64,000 bases of DNA from Novosphingobium sp. 28-62-57 (GCA_002256985.1 NCGO01000004.1:124001-188000), one strand, 5' to 3'; positions 37,201 through 46,213 are shown, numbered from the stretch's first letter. The notes: a model not told the origin generated them from the letters alone. Made by a program: numbers and translations.

Positions 37201-37432
37201 AGTATCTGTCAAAGCTCCTGCCGCGCGCGACAAGTTTGCCCGCAATATCGCCATATGCGTTCATGCGCTCTTCGTTGATATGGGTCGGCTGATCATCCCG
37301 CGCCGCGCGAAAGCTGGCGGTCAGGCTGTCGAGAAAACCCGGATCAGGCGCACCATCCTGCGATGTCGCCTGCCGTTGCGGCATCGTGCGCTCTTGGTCC
37401 AGGCGCGGCTGCATCGCCGCCACCACGCTCAC
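34274..37432 (-). CDS. Virion transglycosylase with ParB-like domain (polyvalent protein)
   Basis: 1052 residues from a GTG. Residues about 140-245 include hydrophobic segments (VPWLIGGLGGGLTDPINLGA). At 342-460 lies a lysozyme-like transglycosylase domain with catalytic Glu354 (RRQESSGDDG) and SATGRYQFIGSTW. At about 530-650 there is a ParB/sulfiredoxin-like domain with the RRLIADGHQRLGLAKR motif (578-593). The C-terminal 350 residues are helical, low-complexity and end in IEDEIAADEAAVEAIR. The fusion matches phage polyvalent proteins injected with DNA: the first domain opens peptidoglycan, the second may act on host DNA or nucleotides. Overlaps both neighbours. Confidence 0.8.
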   Translation of the reverse strand: MSVVAAMQPRLDQERTMPQRQATSQDGAPDPGFLDSLTASFRAARDDQPTHINEERMNAYGDIAGKLVARGRSFDRYWNTQTRGYGEAVMSANVWADVEAERSKDPKAFSELPKTRAEFDAQWQANMRKRMERDAGTVARSGWVPWLIGGLGGGLTDPINLGAMALTGGTSSLLKTMAVEAVVNTGTEALELPLINIERKLQGRPAMTAEEAAKSLVMAGALGAALPVGMRGAAIGGKAIVRGGKAAYDAGFNAVMPLDLRAARALDQAVPRHLRTPDVNAAINVGLADAEMRASSPYAPTYEGVDAHFAKLNETLAKMQNGVKIDVVPPVARPVAQDMGGAIDAYMAAARRQESSGDDGAKNRRSSATGRYQFIGSTWVEYYRKAFPNSGLDEERILARRNNGEAQERVMRAFTADNAAWLQRNGIEASPGNLYVVHHMGTGGAGKIFRAAPETPLVRILDDDVITANPHLRDMTAGEFRQWSAQKMGGEAGPVAAVPPVPVVRPEALDAVRPLVTAEGREIALSQFLPEEIEVDAALMQFKSGGDQFGVTERLQGVREWDPMAAGTVTVWESLDGRRLIADGHQRLGLAKRMRAANPDQPITMNAFVLREADGFSARDARVLTALKNIGEGTGSASDAAKVFRDTGIDFEEAVARRLPPKSALVRDGKALARLSDDAFGSIINEVIPEQYGAAIGHLAPDPTTHAGLVDLLHKLDPPNRRQAETIIKSALDAGFVRETQEELFGARDTAIAIFAMKARVLDKALGELRRLKGAFTVAARNADALDKAGNRIDVDASEAAAQGNALALALVEALALRKGNAVSDIINAAAERLARGEPAAAVNRDVIKQLTELDLTNVERLDADGAAAAADGAGGPAGAGGRGGIADGEAGAFREDADLTPATRDELEAAGQGGFALFDEPAHTAFDDPAGPGIATVADSAWHDVRAAVAESAEPPSGNLLDLGEAIDPAVRERERQKLQLRAETPLGAGIKGGQATGVAQNDVLPEGLFGGKEVPTFDLGDGKGPRTIKDIEDEIAADEAAVEAIRNCLL

Positions 37433-39426
37433 TTGCCGCCTCCGATGCGCGTCGTGTAGATCTGCCGCTTGGCATCCAGCACAACCGAACCGCCCGGCGT
37501 CTCCCAGCGATATCGGCCTGCGCCAATGAACACCGGATAGGCCCGGTTCAGGTCAAAAGGCTGGCCATTTTCGTCAACGGGCCCAGCGCCTTTTTTGTCG
37601 TCGGCCATGCGCTGGCGCGCGGCATAGTTCTGGAAACCGGGCTGGTTGAACCCATCGGGCACAAGATAGGGCTGGCCACCAGCCCAATGGCCAATGCCGC
37701 CAAGATAGGTGCCGTTCTTGCTCTGCCCGCCCAGCGCCGCCGTCGCGGCATTGCGGATATCGCCCGGCGTGATGGAATTGACATCGCGCCCCTTGGCCGA
37801 AAGCCACCCCGCCAGCCACTGCCCGGCAATCTCCTTCACCGCCGCCGCCTCTGCAGGCTGCATCCCGCGCAAGGCCTGATCGATCTCGCTGCCCGAAATG
37901 TTCAGCAGCTGCTGCGCCCGCACACCTTGCGGCGTCTTGCGATCGGGATTGAGGAACGTGCGATCGCTGGCCAGCTTTTCCCGTCCGGCATAAACGGTCG
38001 CCCGCGCAAAAGGCTGGATAAGTGCCTCGTGCCGGAACCCGGTATCGCCCGGCACAATCTGCCCGGCCGCCACCGCCCGGTCCGCCGATGGCATGGCATC
38101 CAGCGCGCGAAGCACTTCAAGCCGCCCTTGTGCACCGCTCTGCACCCGCTCACGCAAGGGCAGCAGCTCATTGTCCGAAAACACCGGCACCGGCCTGCCC
38201 GTGGCGGCCGCATACTGCTTGCGCCACTGCAGCCGCGCGGCCACCGATTGCGGGTCAGCCGGATCAATCGGCGGCGGCACGCTGGAACCGGTGCCATATT
38301 TGGCGGCATAGCCCACCGGGTCGGAATTGAATTCCTGATCCAGCGGCCCGGCATGGTTGCGCAGCCATTCCAGTTCGCGCTGCTCGGTCGCCGTGCGCTT
38401 GTCCTTGCCGCTCAAAGCCGCCACGCGCGCTTCGCGCTGCACGGGCGTGGCCCCGCGATAGATCTTGGCATAGGCATTGTTGGCCATCATGCCGTCGATT
38501 TTCAGCGCCGCAGATGTATCGCCCATCGCAAGCATCGCATCGCGCACCTGCTTGAATTGCTCGGGCGCAATCTCGAACCCCTGCCGGTCCATTTCTTCCA
38601 GCGTGGCAAACTGTTCGCGCACGCCCGCCTTTTGCATGTTCGCTTCATGCTCGATCACTGCCGCCGCGCGCCGGATTTCCACGTCCGCCCCGCTGCGCAG
38701 TTGCTCAAGCTGCGCAGGCTCAAGGATTTCGTTGAACGTGCCCGCGTCCATGACAGCCCGCGCCGCCACCGGGTCTTTGTCGTTCATGCCATTCAGGAAC
38801 GCGACCGCATACTTCTGGTCGACCATCTCCCGACGCAACTTGGCTTTGGTGTCGTCGTCCACGTTCAGGCTGTCGACAAAGGCATATCCTGCCTTCACCT
38901 CTTCCTGATACGCGCCCTGGTCGGAAAGCTGGCGCACGCGGTTTGCGCCGATATCGGAAAGCGTCTGCACATCGGTGACCACTTTGGCCACCCGCCGCCC
39001 TTCCTGCCACACGCTCTCGCGCTCGATCAGGCTTGCTTCATACCCGCTGATTTGCTGCAGCGCCGTGTTGCGCACGCGCTCTTCGGTAATGCCTGCCAGC
39101 AGCGCTTCCCGGCTCTTGTCGAACGCGGCCTTGATCGTTTCCCGATGCCCCGCGCCACCTGGTGCCGCTGCAGCGCGCGTGTTGCGCACCGTTTCATCAA
39201 ACCCCATGCGCGCTTCGGCAAAACGCCGCGCAAAGTCCGCCGCCTCACTATCGGTGCGCGCCTGCCGCTCCACCTGATAAGCCTGCAGCTCGGCCCGGTT
39301 CATCGTCTGGCCCAGCTCGCCCATCGCACGGCCAAGGCCCGCGCCGAATTGATCGGGCGATGTCTGCACGGCCACGTCTTGCGCCCGCGCGCTTACCTGT
39401 TGTTCGTATCCGCGCTCCACCACCAT
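37429..39426 (-). CDS. Internal virion protein, gp15-like
   Basis: 665 residues, rich in Ala, Gln and Arg and helical (for example EVKAGYAFVDSLNVDDDTKA). No membrane span or enzyme motif. It sits between a gp14-like gene and the transglycosylase gene and is close in size to T7 gp15, so it should be part of the tunnel that carries DNA through the periplasm. The assignment rests on order and composition. Confidence 0.65.
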   Translation of the reverse strand: MVVERGYEQQVSARAQDVAVQTSPDQFGAGLGRAMGELGQTMNRAELQAYQVERQARTDSEAADFARRFAEARMGFDETVRNTRAAAAPGGAGHRETIKAAFDKSREALLAGITEERVRNTALQQISGYEASLIERESVWQEGRRVAKVVTDVQTLSDIGANRVRQLSDQGAYQEEVKAGYAFVDSLNVDDDTKAKLRREMVDQKYAVAFLNGMNDKDPVAARAVMDAGTFNEILEPAQLEQLRSGADVEIRRAAAVIEHEANMQKAGVREQFATLEEMDRQGFEIAPEQFKQVRDAMLAMGDTSAALKIDGMMANNAYAKIYRGATPVQREARVAALSGKDKRTATEQRELEWLRNHAGPLDQEFNSDPVGYAAKYGTGSSVPPPIDPADPQSVAARLQWRKQYAAATGRPVPVFSDNELLPLRERVQSGAQGRLEVLRALDAMPSADRAVAAGQIVPGDTGFRHEALIQPFARATVYAGREKLASDRTFLNPDRKTPQGVRAQQLLNISGSEIDQALRGMQPAEAAAVKEIAGQWLAGWLSAKGRDVNSITPGDIRNAATAALGGQSKNGTYLGGIGHWAGGQPYLVPDGFNQPGFQNYAARQRMADDKKGAGPVDENGQPFDLNRAYPVFIGAGRYRWETPGGSVVLDAKRQIYTTRIGGGK

Positions 39427-39881
39427 CAGCCGCTGATCCCGGCTGAAGTGCCGCTGCGCGCCGCCGCCCAGTCACCCTTCATGCCCACCGCGCTCGAAGC
39501 CGCGCCCAGCAGCCCGCTGGCCAGCGCAAAATTGCCCTGGGTGCGCGTGTTGCTAGCCTGCTTTTGCAGCGTCTGCGCTTTCACCGTGCCCTCGCGCCGG
39601 ATGCGCAGCACGTCCAGCGCGGCATTGATCTGGCTTTCGCGCAGATTGTCCAGCGCGCTGCCGGTGCCGCCCATGAACCCGCCCGAAAACTGCGCCGCCA
39701 CTTGCTCGCCAATCGCCGCGCGCGCCGTGGTGCGCAGGTCCAGCTCTTGCGCCGCCGCTGCATTGGCCTCTTCAAAGGCTTGCGCTTCCATGGCGCTGGC
39801 ATTGGCCCGGCTCGATTTGAACGCGCCAATGCCCTGAACAAGCGATGCACCAATGGCCAATGCTGCGGGAAGGAACGACAT
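39426..39881 (-). CDS. Internal virion protein, gp14-like
   Basis: 151 residues from the ATG at 39881 (TGATG junction with the gene before). The N-terminus is hydrophobic (LPAALAIGASLVQGIGAF) and helical segments follow (AMEAQAFEEANAAAAQELDL). Size, composition and place are like the gp14 pore protein of T7-like virions. ORF extension to 39980 lies inside the GNAT-like gene. Confidence 0.7.
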   Translation of the reverse strand: MSFLPAALAIGASLVQGIGAFKSSRANASAMEAQAFEEANAAAAQELDLRTTARAAIGEQVAAQFSGGFMGGTGSALDNLRESQINAALDVLRIRREGTVKAQTLQKQASNTRTQGNFALASGLLGAASSAVGMKGDWAAARSGTSAGISG

Positions 39882-40390
39882 CAGCGGATCCTCTCGAACA
39901 GCACGTGCGTCTGCCCCAGCGCGCCATACTTGCGCAGTACGGCCACCGGTTGCAGGCCGGTCATCATCGCCCACCGGCACGGCGGCGTCGGCTGCACCAG
40001 CACCGCCTGCAGCAATTCATAAGGATCGATGTCCGGGAACCGCTGCAGGATCGCTTCAGCATCATGCGCTTGCGCCACCGCCTCAATGCGGGGCAGGGGG
40101 CTTTGCGCCACCAGCCACCGGGCAAACCGCGTCAGCTTCACATGCGCCGGGCCAATGTTCTCGGCAAACAGCGCCATGGCCAGCCCCGCCATGCCGGGAA
40201 ACGTCTCGGCAATCACGATGCAGCACACCACGCGGCCATCAAGGACAGCCGTCCAGGCATCCTCTTGCGCCAGCGCTTCGGCCTGTTCAGCATCGAATTC
40301 CAACGGCAGGCCATATTGCACCCGCTGGCTCGGCTGCAGCACGATCTCGGTCAGGTCCGATGGAACCAGCTTGCGAAATTCCAGCATCAC
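39881..40390 (-). CDS. GNAT-like phage protein, gp13-like position
   Basis: 169 residues. The pattern of strands and helices (FRKLVPSDLTEIV, AWTAVLDGRVVCCIVIAETF, MTGLQPVAVLRKYGALGQTH) resembles an acetyltransferase fold, as in T7 gp13-type proteins found before gp14-16 homologues. Active acetyltransfer is not evident. It overlaps both neighbours. Confidence 0.6.
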   Translation of the reverse strand: MMLEFRKLVPSDLTEIVLQPSQRVQYGLPLEFDAEQAEALAQEDAWTAVLDGRVVCCIVIAETFPGMAGLAMALFAENIGPAHVKLTRFARWLVAQSPLPRIEAVAQAHDAEAILQRFPDIDPYELLQAVLVQPTPPCRWAMMTGLQPVAVLRKYGALGQTHVLFERIR

Positions 40391-42618
40391 CGGTCCCCGC
40401 TTTCGATCTTGAAGCTCAACATCGCAATGGTCGCGGGCAGGGGTGTGGCGCTTTCCATCGTGATCGTCGTGTCGCGGTCCGGGTCGCTGGTCACCTGCAC
40501 GGTCACATCGCCGGTATAGGCCGGGATTTGCGCGTCCATCGCGGCATTGGCGGGACGCTCGATCACGTCTTCCAACGGTCCATCGGTCGCCCCGCCCAGC
40601 ATCCCCACCGTTTCGATCAGGCGCGCAAAGGCATTGCTGATTTTCTGCAAAAAGCCTTGCCAGCCCCCCGGCGCATTCACATAGGGGCGCAGCGTCACCG
40701 CCCGCGCGGTATAGGGCAGGCCCACGATCAGGGTATAGGCCGCCACCGGCACCAGCTCTGCCGGAAGGGTCAATGTGCCATCGCTGGCCACGCTCTGCCC
40801 GGCAATCACCCCGCCACCGGCCAGCACGGCCACCGCCTGCCCGGCAAGGTGTGTCAACCCGGAAAATACATTCTGCCCGGCACTGGCCTCAATCCGTAAA
40901 CCCGCGTCCACAAAAAACGCTTCGTCCAGCGCATCACCCAGATCGCGCCAGCGCGATTGCTTCCACACTTCCTTGCGCGCGCCGCCCGGCGTGTCGCGGC
41001 TCACCAGCACCCACAGGTCATCGGTCTTGCCATCATCGCCCATCACGCACACGGCAGAAAGCACTTGGGCATCGCCACCGGGGATCAACCGGCCAAAGCC
41101 TTTGATCTCGCCGCGATTGATCGGGTGCGTGATGATCTGGCCATCTTCGCGCACGGCATGCAGCATGCGCCCGCTGCGCTGCGGAGCCAGCTGGACCAGC
41201 CCCGGCGCGGTAATGTGTCCCGCCGCTGCGGTCAGGTCCGTCGCCAGATAGCGGTCACTGCCAAAATCATAGGCCGCACTGCGCAATTGCCGCCCGCCGC
41301 GCTCCACAAACACGGCCTCGCTGCCTACCTGCACTGGCCACACCGGTTCGCTGCCATAAAAGCTTTGCGGCGATGAATCGATGTTATCGCCGCTCACCGC
41401 CGCTTGCGCATTGACCGGCGCAATCGCCAGCTCGATCGATGCCGTGCCCACCTGCATTGCCTTGCGGTCGGCCAGCGCCCACAGCGGCGGATTGTCTGCG
41501 GCCAACCGCCGCCGAAATGCCATGTCGGCCGCCACCGTGCCTGCCGATGTGAACGCCTGATGATTCAGGAAGTCCCCGCTCACGCTGGCGCACAGGTCAT
41601 AATCCTTGAAATGCACCTGGCGGCCAAAGGCATGCAGCACGATTTGCGGATATCCGGCCGCCGCGCTCCACACCGAATGCGCCCACCGGTGCGTCGCCAC
41701 ACTGGTTGTGCTGCCCGGAAACCGGCGCAGCACGGTGGCCGTGCAGCTCAGGCCGTCGCCTGCCACCGCCGTGATTTGCGCAATGCCGAACCGGTCATGC
41801 AGATAGGTCCATTTCACGCCAAACGGACCATCGTCATTGTGCTGCTTGGTGTTCGATCCGTCCCATTCGGTGCCGCTGTCATGTGTCGGCGGCACGCTGC
41901 CGGTAACTCCGGCCGTGGCCGCGCTATAGACCTTGCCGTCGCTGCGCCGCAGGTTGCCGATGGCCACGTCTTTGGCCAGCGCTTCCCATGCGGGAATGTC
42001 GGAAAAATCCTTGGCCTCGATGCGGAACAGGCTGCCCACATGCCCGGCGCTGAAAATCGCGGCGCTGGCTGTGATCGTGACCGAACCGGTCACCCCCGAA
42101 GCGGTCACCGTCACCGCTTCATCGGTGTTGACATCGGTAAACGGCCCGCTCTTGAACGTGCTGGCCGCATGCACAAATGTCACCGCGCTGGTGCGCGTGA
42201 TCGATGCAGGCGGATAGCTGCGATGATCGATGTAGATCCGGTCAAAGCTTTGCTGGATCGAAAGCTGCGGCACGTGCGCGGCGGCATAGGGCGTCGTGAT
42301 TTCATAGGCCACGCCCGGCGATGTCTCGATGCGCCCGCCGTTGGTATAGAACCGCGCAGATGCATCGCCCCATTCGATCGCGTATTCCTGGGTCACCGAA
42401 AAGCGAAAGGCAGAAAGCCAAACTGCGCCCTCATCGGCATCGCGGATAAATTCAAATCCGGGCCGCTTCACCAGCGGGCCTTCATTCACCGGCACAAAGT
42501 TTTCGCAGGCCTGCAGGCCGAACTGATATTGCTGCGTATCCACACGGCCATACAGCAGCGGGGATATCTCGCCTGCGGTAAAGGCGGTCAGCAGGTGCCG
42601 GATCACACGCACGGCCAT
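40387..42618 (-). CDS. Tail tubular protein B-like (nozzle)
   Basis: 743 residues from the ATG at 42618, one base after the previous stop. The N-terminus (LLTAFTAGEISPLLYGRVDT, FVPVNEGPLVKRPGFEFI) is typical of podoviral tail nozzle proteins related to T7 gp12. The remaining sequence is beta-rich. It should cap the short tail and contact fibres. Follows the gp11-like gene as in T7-like phages. Confidence 0.85.
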   Translation of the reverse strand: MAVRVIRHLLTAFTAGEISPLLYGRVDTQQYQFGLQACENFVPVNEGPLVKRPGFEFIRDADEGAVWLSAFRFSVTQEYAIEWGDASARFYTNGGRIETSPGVAYEITTPYAAAHVPQLSIQQSFDRIYIDHRSYPPASITRTSAVTFVHAASTFKSGPFTDVNTDEAVTVTASGVTGSVTITASAAIFSAGHVGSLFRIEAKDFSDIPAWEALAKDVAIGNLRRSDGKVYSAATAGVTGSVPPTHDSGTEWDGSNTKQHNDDGPFGVKWTYLHDRFGIAQITAVAGDGLSCTATVLRRFPGSTTSVATHRWAHSVWSAAAGYPQIVLHAFGRQVHFKDYDLCASVSGDFLNHQAFTSAGTVAADMAFRRRLAADNPPLWALADRKAMQVGTASIELAIAPVNAQAAVSGDNIDSSPQSFYGSEPVWPVQVGSEAVFVERGGRQLRSAAYDFGSDRYLATDLTAAAGHITAPGLVQLAPQRSGRMLHAVREDGQIITHPINRGEIKGFGRLIPGGDAQVLSAVCVMGDDGKTDDLWVLVSRDTPGGARKEVWKQSRWRDLGDALDEAFFVDAGLRIEASAGQNVFSGLTHLAGQAVAVLAGGGVIAGQSVASDGTLTLPAELVPVAAYTLIVGLPYTARAVTLRPYVNAPGGWQGFLQKISNAFARLIETVGMLGGATDGPLEDVIERPANAAMDAQIPAYTGDVTVQVTSDPDRDTTITMESATPLPATIAMLSFKIESGDR

Positions 42619-42619
42619 G

Positions 42620-43213
42620 TCAGCTGCCCCACGTGTTGTAACGGGCAAGTATCCAGCTGCTTTCTTCCTGCCCGATGGGCGGGTTCTCGCGCGCGTCCAC
42701 CCGCTTTGTGCCGCTCAGCGCTTCCTGATATTCGCTCCAGGCCGCGCGCACGTCAAAATCCGCGCCTTGCACTTCCTTGCCGCACTTCCACGCCAGGCGG
42801 CACGCAAAGGCTTCGGCAAAGGCATCGTCCCAATGGGCCGGTTCGGGCACATCGATGGCCCAGCGCGCATAAAGCGGCCCGGTCGCATCGCACAGCACAC
42901 GCCGCCCTTCCAACTGATACTTGTCGCGCACTTCGCTGTTCAGAATCTCGAACAGGCGCAGCGCGTCTGCTGGCAGCTCGAACGCGGCGGCAAAGGGATA
43001 GATTTCGGTGGCTGGCACCGCGTTCAGCTTGGCCAAAGTCCCGCGCCGCGCGGCAAAGTTGAACGATCCATCGCGGATCGTCGCGCGCCGCTGCACTGCC
43101 CACACGGCTTTCAGGGTGCGCGCCACTTTTTTGTCATCATCCAGCGAAAGGATGGTGGCGCTTGCCCCCATCCTGATTGCCGCCATGTTGGCAATTTCCG
43201 TTTCGCTGGCCAC
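42620..43213 (-). CDS. Tail tubular protein A-like (adaptor)
   Basis: 197 residues, the size of T7 gp11. Helical N-terminus (SETEIANMAAIRMGASATIL) and a conserved-looking core (LRLFEILNSEVRDKYQLEGR, FACRLAWKCGKEVQGAD). It should form the ring between portal and nozzle. Order (capsid, adaptor, nozzle) supports this. Confidence 0.8.
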   Translation of the reverse strand: MASETEIANMAAIRMGASATILSLDDDKKVARTLKAVWAVQRRATIRDGSFNFAARRGTLAKLNAVPATEIYPFAAAFELPADALRLFEILNSEVRDKYQLEGRRVLCDATGPLYARWAIDVPEPAHWDDAFAEAFACRLAWKCGKEVQGADFDVRAAWSEYQEALSGTKRVDARENPPIGQEESSWILARYNTWGS

Positions 43214-43225
43214 GCTGCGCCGCCC

Positions 43226-43429
43226 TTATGCCAGCGGCGGCCACGGGTCCGCGTGGATGCGGTTACGGATGCGGTCGATCAGCTGCAGCGCTTCGGCCTT
43301 GCCCATCGCATCCACGTCAATGTTGATGCTGATCGTGTCGCGCTGCGCCTCTTCGGCCCCTGCAGCAACCACCACATCTTTCAGCTCTGCCTGTCCGCGC
43401 GGTGCGGTGAATTTTGCCTGCCAGGCCAT
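43226..43429 (-). CDS. Hypothetical phage protein, 67 aa
   Basis: Short protein with KFTAPRGQAELKDVVVAAGA and a predicted helix ALQLIDRIRNRIHADPW. Lies 12 bases before the adaptor gene in the late operon. Codon use matches its neighbours. Function unknown. Confidence 0.6.
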   Translation of the reverse strand: MAWQAKFTAPRGQAELKDVVVAAGAEEAQRDTISINIDVDAMGKAEALQLIDRIRNRIHADPWPPLA

Positions 43430-43533
43430 CGGTCGGTCCTTTCAGAATGAGGAGGGGCGGAAAGCATGGGGAGCATCGACGCGGTGCCATGCTTCCCGCC
43501 CTGCAACCGCGCGCCATGGGCGCGCTGCTGCGA

Positions 43534-43980
43534 TCACTTGACGCTGCAGGTTTCCAATTCGATGGTCAGCAGCGTTCCCGCCGCAATCGTGGCCACCGCC
43601 ACGGTCAGCAGGATGGTTTCGTCCTCTTCCAGCGGCGCATCGTCCAGCGTGCTGGCCTTGGGGCCGATCACGGTCGGCACATCGAGCGGCGTGGTGAACG
43701 TGCGCGCCGCCACATACTTGCCGGTCGCCCCGGCAATGCCGATGGCAATGGTCGATGAACCAAGGCTGGTATCGGTGCAGATGCGCACCGCTGTCAGCTT
43801 TTCGCCGGGCGCAAGCTTGCCCAGCACCACATCATCACCCGCCGCCCATCCGGTGCCGGGCACCTTGCTGGCGAGGATGACAGACTTCTTTGCGCCCACC
43901 TGGCGGCCGTCCGCACGATCAGCCGGGATTTTGGTCCCGTCCAGAACGCCCACCTGCTGCGCTGCATAAAACCTTGCCAT
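43534..43980 (-). CDS. Capsid-associated protein, possible decoration protein
   Basis: 148 residues, beta-rich, without Trp-rich or enzyme motifs (RTFTTPLDVPTVIGPKASTL). It directly follows the major capsid gene, where decoration or head-stabilising proteins are often encoded. The role is inferred from place. Confidence 0.6.
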   Translation of the reverse strand: MARFYAAQQVGVLDGTKIPADRADGRQVGAKKSVILASKVPGTGWAAGDDVVLGKLAPGEKLTAVRICTDTSLGSSTIAIGIAGATGKYVAARTFTTPLDVPTVIGPKASTLDDAPLEEDETILLTVAVATIAAGTLLTIELETCSVK

Positions 43981-44048
43981 GTCCTGTGTTTCCTTGTGTC
44001 AGGAAGTGCGATTGGTGGCAGGTGGCGCATGGCCACCCACCAGCGCGA

Positions 44049-44987
44049 TCAGCCCTTGGCGTTGAGGATGATGCCCGACATTTCGGGCTCAAGGCGGGAA
44101 GCGGCCAGCGTGGTACCGGCAAACACCTGCACACTGCCCAGCTTCTGCGGAAGCGGGTCAACCATGGTGCGGCTTTCCTGCCACCAGTTGCCCCGCACGC
44201 CTTCCTTGATCCAGAACGGCGTTTTGCGAAAACCGCTGCCATCGGTGGCCAGATCCGGGATCGTGGTCAGCATCGGGTTGTCCAGCTCAAGGTGAATGAA
44301 CTGCCAGCCCAGCATGCGCATGATCTTGCCGTTGACGAACTCGCCGCCGAACGCACCTTTGAAGTCGCTGCTGGTCGCAGGCACTTCGGAAAGCAGCGCG
44401 TCGTTGTCGTCCGCCGTCAACACCATGTAGCGCACGATGCCGTTCATTTCTTCTTCGTCGGCATAGCCTTGCGTCAGCAGCTTGTTGGCCGCGCGCAGCT
44501 TCATGGTGTTCATTTTCAGCGCGCCTGAAGCGCCGCCCGTGGTCGCGGGGATGATTTGCCCGCTCGGGAACGCCGTCACCGTGGTGCCTTCTTTGCCGCT
44601 GATGATCGGGCCATAGAACCCTTCCAGAATGCGGCGGGTCTTCGCGCGGTTGATCGTGCCAGCGCCCGAACGCACCGAACTGCCCTGCAGGTCAATTGCC
44701 GTCGCCAGGCGGTCGGCATTGTCGATCAGGTCGGCGTAGTACAGCTCGTTGGTCTTGGGGATCCACACACCGTCATAGGTGGGGTTGTTGTACTTGGTGT
44801 CGCCGTGGCGCTCGGTGGCTTCCTGCGGCTCGGTATTGCCGACAAGATCCTGCACCTTCACCTTTTCGGCCCCGCTGTCGCTTTGCCATGAAATGGCATC
44901 GACCAGCTTCGGCTTGGTCTGCTGCACGCGCAGCTTCACGTTGTTGGAATACTTGACCTGCATTGCAGGCGTTACGTTGATCGACAT
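44049..44987 (-). CDS. Major capsid protein
   Basis: 312 residues. The order scaffold-capsid and the N-terminal pattern (VTPAMQVKYSNNVKLRVQQT, ISWQSDSGAEKVKVQDLVGN) fit the HK97-fold capsid proteins of BPP-1-like and related podoviruses. No cleavage motif is evident. GAGAGG precedes the ATG. A 230-base gap with a strong hairpin separates it from the scaffold gene, unlike the overlapping junctions elsewhere in the operon. Confidence 0.85.
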   Translation of the reverse strand: MSINVTPAMQVKYSNNVKLRVQQTKPKLVDAISWQSDSGAEKVKVQDLVGNTEPQEATERHGDTKYNNPTYDGVWIPKTNELYYADLIDNADRLATAIDLQGSSVRSGAGTINRAKTRRILEGFYGPIISGKEGTTVTAFPSGQIIPATTGGASGALKMNTMKLRAANKLLTQGYADEEEMNGIVRYMVLTADDNDALLSEVPATSSDFKGAFGGEFVNGKIMRMLGWQFIHLELDNPMLTTIPDLATDGSGFRKTPFWIKEGVRGNWWQESRTMVDPLPQKLGSVQVFAGTTLAASRLEPEMSGIILNAKG

Positions 44988-45176
44988 GGCTCACGCCTCT
45001 CGTCAAATGGGTTGGATTGTCCGATTTGTCCGAGGGCTAAGGGGCTTTCGCCCGGCCGCTCTATCGTTTTACGCCCGCGATCGGCGGCTGAAACTACAGC
45101 TGAGGCCCGAGCCGCATTGCTGCGGTAAGTCAGGACTTAGGTGCGCGGCCTTATGCGTCGGGACCGGCAAACGACT

Positions 45177-45205
45177 GCGGCGGAAGATGATTCATCTCCC
45201 GCCGC
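45177..45205. other. Hairpin between scaffold and capsid genes
   Basis: A 14-base arm GCGGCGGAAGATGA and a nearly exact complement enclose a single base. The one mismatch becomes a G-U pair in minus-strand RNA. No T-run follows on the transcribed strand, so it is more likely an mRNA stability or attenuation element than a terminator. Confidence 0.65.
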
Positions 45206-45217
45206 GCGTCAAGTGCT

Positions 45218-46213
45218 TTACGCTGCGCGCGCCTTGCGGTCAGCCGCATCGCCAACGGCATCGTTCAATCGCTTCCACCGCGCATGTTCGGCAGAATTTG
45301 GATCACTTACCTTTTTCATGAAATCGGCATCGCCCAGCAGCCGGTCGATTTCGGCCTGCGCCTGCTCTCCTGTCACTCCGAACTTGCCAGTGCCACCGCC
45401 AATCAGCGTGTCTTCGGCCATGCCAGCGCCCAGCTTGGCCATGACCGTCAGCGCCTTTTCCGGCCCCCATGCCATGCGCAGGCCCTGCAGATCTTCCTTG
45501 GTCAGGCCCAGCGCCGTTGCCGCCTTGTCAATCGCGGCAATCTTGGCATTCGCCTCTGCACCTTGCGCCTTGACCCATGCCTGCGCCTCGCTGTCAAGCG
45601 CGCGCGTCCGCGTGTTCCGATCGTCCAGCTCACCCTGAATGTAATCGCTCACCAGCGCTTCCATTGGCCCTTTGGGCAGGCCGTGCTTGTGCGCAAAGGT
45701 CGCAATGCGATCAAGCGTGGCCGAATTCAATTCCAGCGGTTGCCCGTCCTCGCCCACCGGCGGCTTAAACTCGTACCCCGTCGGCGCTTCGGGCACGCCC
45801 ACCGCCTTGCGATAAGCGGCGATTTCTTCGGCCGTCGCCCCTTCGCCCGGCACCTTCACGCGGCCGCTGTCGCGCACCGCTTTCTGGTTGTCGCGCGCCA
45901 CCTTCGCAAGGCCTGCAATATCCTTGATCCCGGCCGATTTAAGCCAGTCGCGCAGCGATGGTTCATCACCCTCTCCGGCTTCGGCAGGGATGTGCTGGTA
46001 CCAGTCAGGATCAACCGCGCCTTGGCCATCTGCGCCCTGCTGCTGGCCATCACCGCCAGCGTTGCCCTGATCGCCAGCACCCTGATCACCTGCCCCCTGC
46101 TGCTGGTCACCAGCGCCACCGGCTGCAGCACCGGCACCGCCCAGCAAATCGCCAGCACCGCCCGTGCCTGCACCACCAGCGCCAGCGCCGCCATTCTGAT
46201 CATCATTGTCCAT
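45218..46213 (-). CDS. Capsid scaffolding protein
   Basis: 331 residues. The first 85 are Gly/Ala/Gln-rich and disordered. A domain typical of phage scaffolds follows (VPEAPTGYEFKPPVGEDGQP, LPKGPMEALVSDYIQGEL), and a charged helical C-terminus (AQAEIDRLLGDADFMKKVSD) should bind the capsid subunit. It is encoded just before the capsid gene. Confidence 0.85.
   Translation of the reverse strand: MDNDDQNGGAGAGGAGTGGAGDLLGGAGAAAGGAGDQQQGAGDQGAGDQGNAGGDGQQQGADGQGAVDPDWYQHIPAEAGEGDEPSLRDWLKSAGIKDIAGLAKVARDNQKAVRDSGRVKVPGEGATAEEIAAYRKAVGVPEAPTGYEFKPPVGEDGQPLELNSATLDRIATFAHKHGLPKGPMEALVSDYIQGELDDRNTRTRALDSEAQAWVKAQGAEANAKIAAIDKAATALGLTKEDLQGLRMAWGPEKALTVMAKLGAGMAEDTLIGGGTGKFGVTGEQAQAEIDRLLGDADFMKKVSDPNSAEHARWKRLNDAVGDAADRKARAA

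Noticed and set aside
37363-39837. 824-codon plus-strand ORF
   Set aside because: Antisense to the internal virion genes, with His/Arg-rich composition typical of shadows in GC-rich DNA.
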